This document shows positions 32,617 to 41,904 of a stretch of 64,000 nucleotides of DNA, one piece after another. Position 1 is the first letter of the stretch. Every line of letters starts with the position of its first letter. The notes beneath the pieces were generated by a model. The model had not been told where the DNA came from. It did no database searches and saw nothing but the letters and a program-made list of their open reading frames with translations. The position numbers and the translations under genes are program-made. The stretch comes from Labilithrix sp. Lineage in GTDB: Bacteria > Myxococcota > Polyangia > Polyangiales > Polyangiaceae. Location: positions 40,089-104,088 of the forward strand of contig JAQBQL010000181.1 in the NCBI GenBank assembly GCA_028287035.1. The letters are read 5' to 3'.

Positions 32617-34167
32617 TCACTTCCACAGCCGGTCCTGGATGGTCTCGACCAGCTTGTCCGCCGCCAAACGCGCCGCCCCGCCCTTGCCGCTCACCTTGTT
32701 GAAGAGGATGGCATACGCGACCGTCCCCTTCCCCGCCGGCGCGAGCACGTACCCCGACAGCGCGATCGCGTCGTCCAGTGTGCCCGTCTTCGCGCGGATG
32801 GCCCGGCGCCCGCGCGCGTCGCGGAACCGCTTGTGCAGCGTGCCGTCGACGCCGCCGATCGCGAGCTGCGCGACGAACTCGTTCCTGATCGCCTGATCCT
32901 GCCAGGCATGCCGCAGGAGCTTCGCCATGCTGTGCGCCGTCGTGCGATTGGCGTCGAACAGACCAGAGCCGTTCTTCACCACGAAGCCCGTATCGCCGAG
33001 GCCGTTCTTGTCGACCCAGCTCGTCACGACCTCCGCCGCATCCTGGCTCTTGCCCGGCCGGATCTTCGCCTCGGCGGCGAGCGACTTGAAGATCATCTCG
33101 GCGTAGAAGTTGTCGCTGTTCTTGCCGAGCGCATAGAGCAGCGTCGAGAGCGGCGCCGACTCGTGACGCGCGAGCACGCTGCTCTTGCCCGGCCGGCGCT
33201 CCTTCTTCTCCGCCTTCTCCGCCTTCTCGCCGTCCGCGTCGTCGTCCTGCCGCGTCGCCGCGCCCCCGAGCTTCACGCCGCCCGACACCTTGATCCCGCT
33301 GTCCTCGAGGATCGAACGGAGCGCGTAGCCGGCGAGCAGCTGCGGGTCGTCGACGCGCTTCGTGTAGCGCACGAGGCGCGAGTCGACCGACACGGCGCCC
33401 GACAGCTTCGCGGCGAGCTTGCGCCCGCCCTCGCCCGTCTTCGTGAGCTCGAGGCCCACCGTGTCGGCGCCGGCCTCGGCGGTCTTCACCGCGCCCTCGA
33501 CCTCGACGAAGCCAGGCGGGTCGAAGAACGAGACCGCGTTCGAGCCCGCCGCCTGCGGACGCACCGTGAGCGTCACGGTGTTCCCGTTCAGCGCGACGGC
33601 GCTCACCGGGGCGCGGAAGGCCGCCCACTCGTTGGGCTGCTGCTCGAACGCGGGGGGCGTGGTCTGCTCGTCGAAGAAGCGCTGGTCGACGGTGACGTCG
33701 CCGTCGATACGCTTCGCGCCGTGCGCCTTCAGCTCCTGCGCGAGCTCCCACAGATCGCTCGTGCGCAGCGACGGATCGCCGTGCCCGCGCAGCACCACGT
33801 TCGAGGCGACCCCTGCTTTGATGGTCCCGTTCAGGGTGGTCTGGTACCTGTGGGACCCGTGCAGGATCGCGAGGGCAGCAGCCGCGGTGTAGAGCTTCGC
33901 GTTCGACGCGGGGTTCACGAGCGTGTGCTCGCCGGCCTGGGCGAGCACCGCGCCGCTGTCGACGTCCATCAGGACCACCGAGACCGCCGCGTCCCTGAAG
34001 GAGGCGCCGCCGACGAGCGAGCGCACCGCCGCCTCGAGCTCGGGGGAGCGTCCGGCGGGCGCCGCAGCGTCGGCGACGGTCTGGGAGCGAGCGCCCGAGT
34101 CGCTCAGGAAGAGCACCGCGAAGGCGGCGACCGAGACGAGGGCAGCAAAAAGGGAGCGCGCGCGCAT
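32617..34167 (-). CDS. dacB: D-alanyl-D-alanine carboxypeptidase/endopeptidase, PBP4 (S13) type
   Basis: Periplasmic peptidoglycan hydrolase of 516 aa. The signal peptide MRARSLFAALVSVAAFAVLF is followed by the three penicillin-binding motifs: SNAK (Ser88-Lys91, nucleophile box), SDN in GKNSDNFYAEM (about 351) and KTG in AKTGTLDD (about 459). The long insert between SxxK and SxN, with FDPPGFVEVEG, is the PBP4-specific domain. A polar run EKAEKAEKKERRPGKS interrupts it near residue 310. It cleaves terminal D-Ala and D-Ala-meso-DAP cross-links. Its ATG overlaps, on the opposite strand, an ATG in the shared CATG at 34165-34168. Confidence 0.92.
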   Translation of the reverse strand: MRARSLFAALVSVAAFAVLFLSDSGARSQTVADAAAPAGRSPELEAAVRSLVGGASFRDAAVSVVLMDVDSGAVLAQAGEHTLVNPASNAKLYTAAAALAILHGSHRYQTTLNGTIKAGVASNVVLRGHGDPSLRTSDLWELAQELKAHGAKRIDGDVTVDQRFFDEQTTPPAFEQQPNEWAAFRAPVSAVALNGNTVTLTVRPQAAGSNAVSFFDPPGFVEVEGAVKTAEAGADTVGLELTKTGEGGRKLAAKLSGAVSVDSRLVRYTKRVDDPQLLAGYALRSILEDSGIKVSGGVKLGGAATRQDDDADGEKAEKAEKKERRPGKSSVLARHESAPLSTLLYALGKNSDNFYAEMIFKSLAAEAKIRPGKSQDAAEVVTSWVDKNGLGDTGFVVKNGSGLFDANRTTAHSMAKLLRHAWQDQAIRNEFVAQLAIGGVDGTLHKRFRDARGRRAIRAKTGTLDDAIALSGYVLAPAGKGTVAYAILFNKVSGKGGAARLAADKLVETIQDRLWK

Positions 34168-34200
34168 GACGGCGGCCGTTCTACGACGGCCGGCGCCCGC

Positions 34201-35694
34201 ACGAAAGCCTGGCGCGTCCTCGGTCGGGCGGCCACCTCCCTCGCCCTGGCGGCGGGGCTCCTCGGCTGCCGCCCCGACAACGCGCGCCCCGGCGGACGGG
34301 CCGCCGAGCGGCCCATCGAGATGCTGGTCCCGACCGACGCGGAGACGCTCGATCCGCGGCACGCCACCGACGCCACGGCGATGCGCGCGACGCGGCTCGT
34401 CCACGCCGGCCTCGTGCGCCTCGACCCGGTCACGCTCGCGCCCGTACCGTACCTCGCCGAGAGCTGGGCCTGGGACGACGCGCAGACGCTCCGGGTCGTG
34501 CTCCGTCCCGGCCTGCACTTCCACTCCGGCGCGCCGCTCGGCGCGCGTGACGTGCAGGCGTCGATCGCGGCGTTCGCGTCACCGCAGGTCGGCTCGCGCC
34601 ACGCCCGCGTGGTCGAGGCGATCCGCGAGATCGAGGTCACGGGCGAGCTGTCCCTGGTCGTGCACCTGCATCATCCGCACGCGACGGTCCTCACCGATCT
34701 GGAGATCCCGGTGCTCCGCGCCGACGAGGCGATGCTGCCCCCACGTCCGGACGGATCGCTGGACGGCCTCGGACCCTTTCGCGTCGAGCACCGCGAGCCC
34801 GGTCAGATCGATCTCGCGCCCGCGTCGGGCGGCGCCCTTCCCACCCCCGCGCACCACGTCACCCTCCGCACCGTCCACGACGAGAACGCGCGCGCGCTGC
34901 GCATGCACGCCGGCCGCGCCGACCTGGTCGTGAACGGCTTCTCGCCGACGCTGCTCCCGGCCCTCGAGAGCGCGCCGGGCCTCACGCTGAGCACGGCGCG
35001 CGGCGCGAACCTCACCTACCTGATGGCTCGCACCGATCGCGGCGTGCTCGCCGACGTGCGCGTCCGGCGCGTGCTCGCGGCCGCCATCGACCGCGAGCGC
35101 ATCGCGCGCACCCTGCTCGCCGGGCGCGCCGAGGTCGCCGACACGCTGCTGCCGCCCGGGCACTGGGCGTACTCGCCGCCCTCGACCGAGCCCGTACCGC
35201 CGGCGCATCTGGAGGCGCCGCTGCACCTGACGCTGCTCACGTCGACCGATCGCCTGCGCGGCGTCATCGCGCGCTTCCTCGCCCAGGAGCTCGCGGCGGT
35301 GGGCATCGTCATCGAGGTGGTGCCGCTCGAGCTCGGCACGCTCATCGCCCGCATGGGCGCCGGCGACTTCGAGCTGGCGACGTTGCAGCTCCCGGAGCTC
35401 ACCGAGCCCAACGTGCTGCGCGTGTTCCTCCACTCGTCGTCCATCCCGCCGGCCGGCGCCAACCGCGGGCGCGTGCAGGACGCGGAGGTCGACCGCCTCC
35501 TCGACGAGGGCGAGCGCGTGACCGACCCTGGGCAGCGCCGTCAGATCTACGCCGCCCTCGAGCGGCGCGTCCGCGACCAGGCTCTCCTCTTCCCGCTGTG
35601 GCACGAGGATCAGGTCGCCGTGCTGAGCGAGCGCGCGCGGGGCTTCGTGCCGAGCGCCGAGGGCCGCTGGCTGGGCCTCGCCGATCTCCGCTGA
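34201..35694 (+). CDS. peptide-type ABC substrate-binding lipoprotein (start unclear)
   Basis: Solute-binding protein of family 5 (dipeptide/oligopeptide/nickel class), about 490 aa. The signal TKAWRVLGRAATSLALAAGL leads to a perfect lipobox L-L-G-C. It then has family features IEMLVPTDAETLDPRHATDA, PYLAESWAWDDAQTLRVVLR, FHSGAPLGARDVQASIAAF, and RRVLAAAIDRERIARTLLAG. No ATG, GTG or TTG lies in this frame for over 100 bp upstream of the signal sequence. The only nearby ATG (34166) is in another frame, and the first in-frame ATG (34321) would remove the signal. A non-canonical start, a frameshift or a sequence error is therefore likely. No ABC permease or ATPase genes are adjacent. Confidence 0.8.
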   Translation, partial: TKAWRVLGRAATSLALAAGLLGCRPDNARPGGRAAERPIEMLVPTDAETLDPRHATDATAMRATRLVHAGLVRLDPVTLAPVPYLAESWAWDDAQTLRVVLRPGLHFHSGAPLGARDVQASIAAFASPQVGSRHARVVEAIREIEVTGELSLVVHLHHPHATVLTDLEIPVLRADEAMLPPRPDGSLDGLGPFRVEHREPGQIDLAPASGGALPTPAHHVTLRTVHDENARALRMHAGRADLVVNGFSPTLLPALESAPGLTLSTARGANLTYLMARTDRGVLADVRVRRVLAAAIDRERIARTLLAGRAEVADTLLPPGHWAYSPPSTEPVPPAHLEAPLHLTLLTSTDRLRGVIARFLAQELAAVGIVIEVVPLELGTLIARMGAGDFELATLQLPELTEPNVLRVFLHSSSIPPAGANRGRVQDAEVDRLLDEGERVTDPGQRRQIYAALERRVRDQALLFPLWHEDQVAVLSERARGFVPSAEGRWLGLADLR

Positions 35695-35727
35695 CCGCGG
35701 GCGGCGTGCTACTCTCGCCCGCTGGTG

Positions 35728-36138
35728 ATGCAGGGCGGCCCCGCGATTCTCCACCTCAGCGACTACTACCGCATCGAGGTGCTCCCGCTCTCCGGCATCA
35801 TCAAGGTGATCCGGCTGCCGCGGCGCTTCGAGACGACCGCCGTCATCGACGTCGCGTGTGATCCCGTGCAGCTCACGCTCGACCAGGCGGGCCGGCGTAA
35901 CCACCGGCTCCTCCTCGACACGCGCGAGGCCATCGGCAACAACGATCCGAAGTTCGAGAAGAGCTTCGAGGACCACCGCAAGCGCATGATCCGCGGGTTC
36001 GTGCGCGTCGCGTTGCTGGTGAAGTCGGTCATCGGCAAGCTGCACGTCGAGCGCCTGCTCGCCGAGCAGGATCCCGGCACGCATCACCGCGTGTTCCTCG
36101 ACGAGAAGGCGGCGCTCGCCTACCTCGCCGAGGGCTGA
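35728..36138 (+). CDS. STAS/SEC14-like domain protein
   Basis: Small soluble protein of 136 aa. The layout, with an HYR-like first strand (YYRIEVLPLSGIIKVIRLP), the central RNHRLLLDTREAIGNND, GFVRVALLVKSVIGKLHVER and the ending VFLDEKAALAYL, resembles the STAS/SEC14-like proteins that are very numerous in myxobacteria. No Ser phosphorylation site typical of anti-sigma antagonists can be fixed. The ATG at 35728 follows the lipoprotein gene by 33 bp on the same strand. Confidence 0.62.
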   Translation: MQGGPAILHLSDYYRIEVLPLSGIIKVIRLPRRFETTAVIDVACDPVQLTLDQAGRRNHRLLLDTREAIGNNDPKFEKSFEDHRKRMIRGFVRVALLVKSVIGKLHVERLLAEQDPGTHHRVFLDEKAALAYLAEG

Positions 36139-36153
36139 CCCGCCTTCACCCCC

Positions 36154-36945
36154 TCAGAGGGTCGAGACTGTCACCTGCATGGTGGCGTCGGGGAAGCGGT
36201 TGAACGACTCGAAGAACGGGAACGAGCTGATCGTCCCCGAGCCGAGGAACTTGCCGAGCGCGCTGCCGGGCGGGGTCGTGAGCTTCGTCGACGCGCCGCC
36301 GAACCGGATCTGCGGGAACGACGAGCCCATGCGCGTCAGGTGGTTGCCGTTGAGCCGCCACCAGTTGGCGGTGAAGGGCCCCGGCGCGCCGGCAGGCTCC
36401 ACGATCGTGGAGGTGACGTGGAACTGCGGGTACGAGGGGACCTTCGCGTCGATGGTCACGGTGGTGCCGCTCTGCGCGAACGTGAGCCGCGGGGCCCATT
36501 CGGCGGGGACGCCGAGCGCGAGGAGGCGGAGGGCGAGGCGCGCGCTCGTCGTGTAGTACCAGAGCGTGTAGTTGTTCAGATCGCCGGTGCCGTCGGGCGA
36601 GGCGATGCCGACGCCGAGCTGCGCGATGGTGCCGGCCTCGGGGGCGCTGCCGTCGACGCTGACGCCCGCGCACGTCGCGGAGCGGAAGACGAACGGGGCG
36701 GTCGTTCCGTCGCCGTTGATGGTCAGCGCAGCGGGCACCGCGGCGCGGGCCGACGCGTAGGACACGGGCGCGATGCTCGCGATCTCCTTGCAGTCCGAGA
36801 ACGTGACCCCGAGCGGCTGCAGCCCGAGCGCCTCGTCCGTCGTGGCGACATGCTCCGCGGCGGACGGCGAGCCCTCCTCGGGAGCGGCAGCGCACCCGGG
36901 CGCGAAGGCGGCGAGCAGGAGGGCGGCAGCGACGGTCTTGTTCAA
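36154..36945 (-). CDS. secreted lipoprotein, unknown
   Basis: Lipoprotein of 263 aa. The TTG at 36945 is preferred: GAGG lies 7 nt upstream, and it gives MNKTVAAALLLAAFAPGC with lipobox A-P-G-C. A GTG 27 nt earlier has no ribosome site. The mature protein is beta-rich with Cys residues at DCKEIA and ATCAGV and aromatic-rich segments (NNYTLWYYTTSARLALRL, FTANWWRLNGNHLTRM). No family recognised. It is convergent with the STAS-like gene, 15 bp apart. Confidence 0.66.
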   Translation of the reverse strand: MNKTVAAALLLAAFAPGCAAAPEEGSPSAAEHVATTDEALGLQPLGVTFSDCKEIASIAPVSYASARAAVPAALTINGDGTTAPFVFRSATCAGVSVDGSAPEAGTIAQLGVGIASPDGTGDLNNYTLWYYTTSARLALRLLALGVPAEWAPRLTFAQSGTTVTIDAKVPSYPQFHVTSTIVEPAGAPGPFTANWWRLNGNHLTRMGSSFPQIRFGGASTKLTTPPGSALGKFLGSGTISSFPFFESFNRFPDATMQVTVSTL

Positions 36946-37060
36946 GGAGGATCCTCGGGTGGTTGCGGTCACGCCGGAGGTATGAGCGAGCGCGAGCGTT
37001 CGGACAAGGCGTTTCGGAAGCTCACGATGAGGAGCCTCGCGCGTACATGCGCCGACACCG

Positions 37061-37486
37061 CTACTGCCCGGCGACGTCGTCCGGGTGCTTCGCGCGGATG
37101 TCCGTGACGCACGACTTGTCCTTCAGCTGCGTGCACGCACGGAGCAGGAGGAGCGACTCCTCGGGGGCGCAACGGCCGTGGAGGACGCGCCGCTCGAGCA
37201 GGGAGCGCACCTTCTTCCACTCCTTCGCGTCGGCGGCGGTTCGCGCCTTCGCGATGTCGGGACCCGGCCCGACGGGGCCCGACGCGCCGCCGTCGCTGGA
37301 CGTGCCGCCGGGCGGAGGCTCGGGCGCATGCCACACCGGCGGCGCCGTGGCGCTCGAGATGGGCGGCGGCGGCGCGTCGACCGTGGCCACCGGCTCCGCC
37401 GTCGCCGCGGGCTTCTTGCCGAGCATCTTCGCGCACGACGGCGGCAGGGCCGCGAGCGCGAAGGTGAGGATGACGAGCTTCGTCAC
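37061..37486 (-). CDS. small Pro-rich lipoprotein
   Basis: Protein of 141 aa with a GTG start. MTKLVILTFALAALPPSC looks like a lipoprotein signal (P-P-S-C, atypical). A Pro/Ala-rich linker of about 60 residues follows, then a helical C-terminal domain with four Cys (GRCAPEESLLLLRACTQLKD, KSCVTDIRAKHPDD). The Cys-rich helical end resembles short repeat-like domains but I do not recognise a family. Next to the HPPD gene downstream, same strand, 59 bp away. Confidence 0.6.
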   Translation of the reverse strand: MTKLVILTFALAALPPSCAKMLGKKPAATAEPVATVDAPPPPISSATAPPVWHAPEPPPGGTSSDGGASGPVGPGPDIAKARTAADAKEWKKVRSLLERRVLHGRCAPEESLLLLRACTQLKDKSCVTDIRAKHPDDVAGQ

Positions 37487-37545
37487 GTCGCCATCCTACC
37501 CGGCTTCGCCGCCCGCGTACCCGCCGTTTGCCGCCCCCGCTTCGA

Positions 37546-38712
37546 TCACTCGGCCGGCGCCGTGGCCTGCTTCTGGAACCGCTCGATGCTCTCGAAGAGC
37601 GCGCGGAAGTTGCCGTACCCGAAGCCCTCGTCCCCGCAGCGCTGGATGACCTCGTAGAAGAACGGGCCGGCGCGGAGATCGCTGTGCAGCGCCTTCGCCT
37701 CGCGCAGGAAGATCTGGAGCATGTACTTGTCCTCGGCCCCGTCGACGAGGATCTGGAGGCGTTCGAGCTCGGCGATCTCCTCCTTCACGTTCGTGATGCC
37801 GAGCTGCGCGAGACGCTCCGGCAGCGCCAGGTAGTACGACTTCGGCGTGTCCATGAACTCGACGCCGCGGCGCCCGAGCTCCTCGATGCTCCAGACGATG
37901 TTGTCGACGGCCATCGCGATGTGCTGGACGCCGGCGCCGATGTTGTCGTCGACGAACTTCGTGATCTGCGAGTCGCGGAAGTTCGGACGGAGCGGCTCGT
38001 TCGTGGCGAACTTCACGTGGCTCTCGGGATCGTGCATGACGATCGACCTGAGGCCCGAGCCGCTCTTCGCCTGGGGCGCGCGCGTCTTCACGTCCTTCGT
38101 GTGGAAGCTGATGTCCCAGAACGGATGCATGCCGAGCACGTCCCGGTACCACGCGACGATCGGCTGCATCGTCAAGCCGTTGGCCGTGACGTGGTCGATG
38201 CGGTTGATGCCGTACATGTTCTTCGGCGAGCCGCCGTTGCCGACGCCGACGTCCACGAAGCCGGGGGCGAAGCGCGTGTAGTCTTTGCGCTCGACGAAGC
38301 GGAACGCGACGTCGGCGAGCGGCGTCGCGATCTCGATCGAGCGGTAGGTGCCCTTGCCGTCCTTGTCCTCGAACGGATCCGCGAGGAACGTGCCGCCGCG
38401 CTCCTCGAGGAACTTGATCGTGTGATCGAGGTCCTTCACGAGGAAGCTGAGGCTCATCACGCCGGCGGGGTGCCGCGCGAGGTAACGCGCCGCCTTCGAG
38501 CTCTGGCTGAGCGGCGTCGACACGCACACGCGGACCTCGCCCGCGCCGAAGACCACCGACTGCTGACCGCTCCGCGCGGTGAGCTCGTCGCCGGCGCGCG
38601 CGACCTCCTTGAAGTCGAACCGCTCCGTGTAGAACTGCTTGCTTCGCTCGATGTTCTCGACGACGAAGTGGAAGCTGTCGTACCCCAACATCCCGATGGA
38701 ATCGCTCGACAT
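37546..38712 (-). CDS. hppD: 4-hydroxyphenylpyruvate dioxygenase
   Basis: Fe(II) dioxygenase of tyrosine breakdown, converting 4-hydroxyphenylpyruvate to homogentisate; 388 aa, normal length. Two vicinal-oxygen-chelate domains are visible. The metal-binding residues are His in INRIDHVTANG, His in GAGVQHIAMAVDNI, and Glu in GPFFYEVIQRCGDEG. The family C-terminal signature GFGYGNFRALFESIERFQ is intact. No other tyrosine-pathway gene (homogentisate dioxygenase, fumarylacetoacetase) is in the window. Hydroxymandelate synthase is the main alternative because it shares the fold and ligands. Confidence 0.92.
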   Translation of the reverse strand: MSSDSIGMLGYDSFHFVVENIERSKQFYTERFDFKEVARAGDELTARSGQQSVVFGAGEVRVCVSTPLSQSSKAARYLARHPAGVMSLSFLVKDLDHTIKFLEERGGTFLADPFEDKDGKGTYRSIEIATPLADVAFRFVERKDYTRFAPGFVDVGVGNGGSPKNMYGINRIDHVTANGLTMQPIVAWYRDVLGMHPFWDISFHTKDVKTRAPQAKSGSGLRSIVMHDPESHVKFATNEPLRPNFRDSQITKFVDDNIGAGVQHIAMAVDNIVWSIEELGRRGVEFMDTPKSYYLALPERLAQLGITNVKEEIAELERLQILVDGAEDKYMLQIFLREAKALHSDLRAGPFFYEVIQRCGDEGFGYGNFRALFESIERFQKQATAPAE

Positions 38713-38775
38713 GCGCGCGAGATAGCACGGGTCGCGGGCGGCCCAAAGGGCCCCGCCCCGCGGCGCCGCGACGCG

Positions 38776-41403
38776 TCAGGGAAGCATCCCGGGCGGCGCG
38801 CTGGTGCGGCGGTCGCGGGCCATCCGGCTGCCCGGTCCGAGCAGCATCGTGACGCGCGCCAGCACCTCGAGCATCGGCGTACGGATCACCGCGTCGTCGA
38901 CGCGCTCGAGCACGCTGCGGAGCGCTTCGAGCCAGTAGGACGCGAGGAACCCGCGATCGGCGGCCAACCGTTCGAGCTCGGCCACGGTGGCGGCGACGTC
39001 GGGCAGAGCTCCCTTGGCGGCGTCGAAGAGCATCGCCAGCACCTCGACGAGGACGTGGGCGTCGAGGTGGTCGCCCGCTCCGTCGCGCGCGCGGGCCGTC
39101 GCCTCGGCGAGCGCGTCCTCGGCGCCCTCCGCCTCGCCCGCGGCGAGCGCCTCCAGGCACCGCGCGATCCATGCGAAGGCGCCGGCCCTTCCGCGCGCCG
39201 CGCCGATGCGGGCCGACCCGAGCGCCGCCGACGCGTCACGGGCGGGGTCGCGATCGCCGAGCACCAGGTGCGCGACGACCTCGAGGCTCGCGGAGAGGAC
39301 CTCGGCCTCGAGGTTGCCTTCGGCACGGGCCGCCTCGCGCGCCGCCCGGAGGCGCGGGATGGCCTCCTTCCACTGCCCGCGAACGACGTGCGCGGCGCCG
39401 CGATGGTGCTCTGCCTCGTGGAGGAGGCCGGGCGCGTCGCCGTGGGCGAGGAGCGTCGCCGCGCGATCGAGGACGCCGAGCGCCTGCGCGGCCCGGTGCG
39501 GAGCGTCCACGAGCAGACGGCCCCACGCGCCGGAGGCGAACGCCTCGAGGAGCGGCACGCCCTGGTCGAGCGCGGCGCGGGTCGCCCGTTCGAGCTCGTC
39601 ACGCGCGCGGCCCTCGTCGAGACGCACCGCGATGGCCGCGGCGAGCAGCGGCCGCGTGAGCCGGTCGAAGGCCGTGCGCGCGCGGCCGTCGCCGGCGTCG
39701 AGGGGGGCGACGAGATCGAGCGCGGCGCCCGGCGCGAGCTCGCCGGTCCGGACCTGTGACGCGGCCTCCGCGAAGCGGAGGGTGACCCGCAGCGCCTCGA
39801 GGCGACGCGGCAGCTCCGGGTCGTCGTCTGCGTCGCGCTTCTCCCGTGCATCGTGTGCGTCGCGTGCGTCGCGTGCGTCGCCCGTGTCGGTGACGTGTGC
39901 GTCGCGTCCCTCGCGTCGCTCGAGGCGCGCGAGCGCGCGCGTGCACCGGCGTGCGTTGCGCGCCGCCTCGGCGGGGTCGGACAGCGCGGCGCCCAGCGCG
40001 GCGAGGAGCGCGCCGAGCTCGGCGGGCACCGTGTCGAGCCATCCGTCGTCGCGATCCACGTCGATGCGCGCCCGCGTGCTCCGGCGCGCGAGCGGGCCGA
40101 GCAGGCAGGCCCCGACCGCGCGCGCGACGTCACTCGTGGCGAGCAGCGGCTCGACGATCAGCGCGGCCGCGTCGAGCTCGAGCCGCAGCGCGAGGGCGAC
40201 GGCGCGTGCGAGGCGGCCGAGCGCCTGGCCGCGCTCGCGACGGGCCAGCGCATCGAGCATCGGCATGTCGAGGTGACCGAGCGTCTCGCGCAGCGCGATC
40301 GCGGCGTCGTCGGACAGCGCGGAGAGGCGCGGCGGAGCAGCCTCGCGCCGGGCGAGGCGCGAGGAAGGCACGGAGCTCGGATGCCCCGACACCATCCGCG
40401 GCGCGAGCGACGACGGCTGCGCCGCCACGAGCGACCGCGACGACGGCGGCCCCGATGGTGCCAACGACGGCACCAGCGACCGCGACGACGGCGGCCCCGA
40501 TGGCACCAGCGACACCGGCGCCGTGTCGAGGTCCACGATCGCGGCGAGCGCCTCGTTCGCATCGAGGAAGCGCGCCGCCGGCTCCCGCGCCAGCATCCGC
40601 TGCAGCACCGACGCGAGCGGCTCGACCACCCGGCCCGCGAGCGCGGGCTCCAGCGCGAGCCGCGCGCGCAGCCGCTCCTGCCGGTCGCTCCCCGGAAAGA
40701 GCTCTCCCGCGCCGAGCAGCTCGAAGAGCACGAGCCCGGCCGAGTAGACGTCGGACCGGAAGTCGGCCTCGCGTCCGGCGAGCACCTCGGGCGCCATCCA
40801 GCGCGCCGTCCCGAGCACCACCGCGCCCGCCGCCGCCTGCCCCGCGAGCTCGGCCGCCGGCACGACGCGCGCCGCCCCGAAGTCGATGAGCTTCGGCCCG
40901 TCGAGCGCGCTCTCGGTCCGCGGCACGAGCACGTTGGCGGGCTTCACGTCGCCATGGACGATCCCTGCCGCATGCGCGACGCCGAGCCCCTCGAGCAGCC
41001 CGCGCGCCACGCGCAGCACCTCGTGCGGCAGGAGGGGTCGTCCGAGCCCCTCGGCCGAGAGCGGCACGCCGTCGACGAGCTCCGTCACCAGCCACACGCC
41101 GTGCTCGTCGCTGCCGAAGTCGTGGACGCGCGCGAGGTGACGCGAGCGCAGCCGCGTGAGCACCGACGCCTCGACGCGCAGCCGTTTGGCGAGCCGCTCG
41201 GCGTCGAACCCGGGCGGCACGAGCTTCACCGCGACGTGATGGTCGAGGTCGTGCTCCGACCCCGCGCCGCGTTCGCGCGCGAGGTCCCGCGCACGGAACA
41301 CCGTCGCGAATCCCCCCGCTCCGATGGCGGCCCCGAGCTCGTAGCGGCCCCCGAGGAGCGCGCGTTCTGCCACGGTGCAGGACTCTACCAGACCATTCGT
41401 CAC
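38776..41403 (-). CDS. Hanks-type Ser/Thr protein kinase with helical tail
   Basis: Protein kinase of 875 aa. The kinase domain (about 20-285) is complete: glycine loop GAAIGAGGFATVF, catalytic Lys60 in HHVAVKLV, HGDVKPANVLV with catalytic Asp152 (Arg of HRD replaced by Gly), DFG Asp174, and GTARWMAPEVL. Next is a Pro/Ser linker with a duplicated 15-residue unit (PSGPPSSRSLV twice). A long Ala/Arg-rich helical region of about 500 residues follows, similar to the TPR-like tails of myxobacterial kinases. It contains DARDARDAHDAR, encoded by 9-bp tandem repeats. No transmembrane segment is seen, so it should be cytosolic. Start: GTG at 41403 or GTG at 41373. Confidence 0.88.
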   Translation of the reverse strand: MTNGLVESCTVAERALLGGRYELGAAIGAGGFATVFRARDLARERGAGSEHDLDHHVAVKLVPPGFDAERLAKRLRVEASVLTRLRSRHLARVHDFGSDEHGVWLVTELVDGVPLSAEGLGRPLLPHEVLRVARGLLEGLGVAHAAGIVHGDVKPANVLVPRTESALDGPKLIDFGAARVVPAAELAGQAAAGAVVLGTARWMAPEVLAGREADFRSDVYSAGLVLFELLGAGELFPGSDRQERLRARLALEPALAGRVVEPLASVLQRMLAREPAARFLDANEALAAIVDLDTAPVSLVPSGPPSSRSLVPSLAPSGPPSSRSLVAAQPSSLAPRMVSGHPSSVPSSRLARREAAPPRLSALSDDAAIALRETLGHLDMPMLDALARRERGQALGRLARAVALALRLELDAAALIVEPLLATSDVARAVGACLLGPLARRSTRARIDVDRDDGWLDTVPAELGALLAALGAALSDPAEAARNARRCTRALARLERREGRDAHVTDTGDARDARDAHDAREKRDADDDPELPRRLEALRVTLRFAEAASQVRTGELAPGAALDLVAPLDAGDGRARTAFDRLTRPLLAAAIAVRLDEGRARDELERATRAALDQGVPLLEAFASGAWGRLLVDAPHRAAQALGVLDRAATLLAHGDAPGLLHEAEHHRGAAHVVRGQWKEAIPRLRAAREAARAEGNLEAEVLSASLEVVAHLVLGDRDPARDASAALGSARIGAARGRAGAFAWIARCLEALAAGEAEGAEDALAEATARARDGAGDHLDAHVLVEVLAMLFDAAKGALPDVAATVAELERLAADRGFLASYWLEALRSVLERVDDAVIRTPMLEVLARVTMLLGPGSRMARDRRTSAPPGMLP
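39846..39881. repeat. 9-bp tandem repeat within the kinase gene
   Basis: Four units of about 9 bp (GTGCRTCGY) in a row encode the Asp-Ala-Arg repeats of the kinase tail. A short slippage-prone tract inside coding sequence; not CRISPR, since there are no spacers. Confidence 0.6.
40430..40503. repeat. 45-bp period duplication in the kinase linker
   Basis: Two 29-bp identical blocks at 40430-40458 and 40475-40503 encode the repeated PSGPPSSRSLV in the linker between kinase domain and tail. In-frame duplication lengthens the linker by 15 residues. Confidence 0.65.
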
Positions 41404-41475
41404 GCTCGTGGTCGCACGACTTTCCGGTTTTTCCGCGGCCGCCCAAAAGGCCTGAACATTGCTTCAGTGATCGGC

Positions 41476-41901
41476 ATGGAACCCGAGATGCGAAGCAAGG
41501 GAATGGAGAGGCTCCGGCAGAACAGGATGATGGACCACCTCGCGAGCGCGCTCGAGGCGGGCACCGACATCGGGCACTACGGCCGGCTCGTCTTCGCGAT
41601 GATCGCGCGTCACTTCCTCGAGCCCGCCGAGCTCGTCACGATGCTCATGCGTGATCCGAGCTTCGACGAGGCGCGCGCCGAGTCACTCGTCGATCAGGTG
41701 AACCGCCGCGGCTACAGCCCGCCCACGCGCGGCCGCATCATGCAGTGGCAGAAGCAGCAGGATTTCCCGATCTGCCCGCACATCGACGACCCCGACGAGG
41801 CGAACGTCTACCGCGACCTCGCCTTCCCGGAGGACGTCTACGAGCGCATCGAGGAGTACCACGAGCAGAAGGCCGAGGCCGACGCGCACGCCGGCGAGTG
41901 A
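41476..41901 (+). CDS. conserved hypothetical protein
   Basis: Soluble protein of 141 aa, helical and acidic. MEPEMRSKGMERLRQNRMMD is followed by HYGRLVFAMIARHFLEPAEL, MLMRDPSFDEARAESLVDQV, and a segment MQWQKQQDFPICPHIDDPDE with one Cys. No family name can be given. It has the look of a myxobacterial conserved regulatory or adaptor protein, without enzyme motifs. Divergent from the kinase gene (72 bp between the starts), so regulation might be shared. Confidence 0.68.
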   Translation: MEPEMRSKGMERLRQNRMMDHLASALEAGTDIGHYGRLVFAMIARHFLEPAELVTMLMRDPSFDEARAESLVDQVNRRGYSPPTRGRIMQWQKQQDFPICPHIDDPDEANVYRDLAFPEDVYERIEEYHEQKAEADAHAGE

Positions 41902-41904
41902 CGA

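Noticed and set aside
39846..39881. CRISPR-like short repeats
   Set aside because: The units are 9 bp, contiguous and in frame within a kinase gene, with no spacers.
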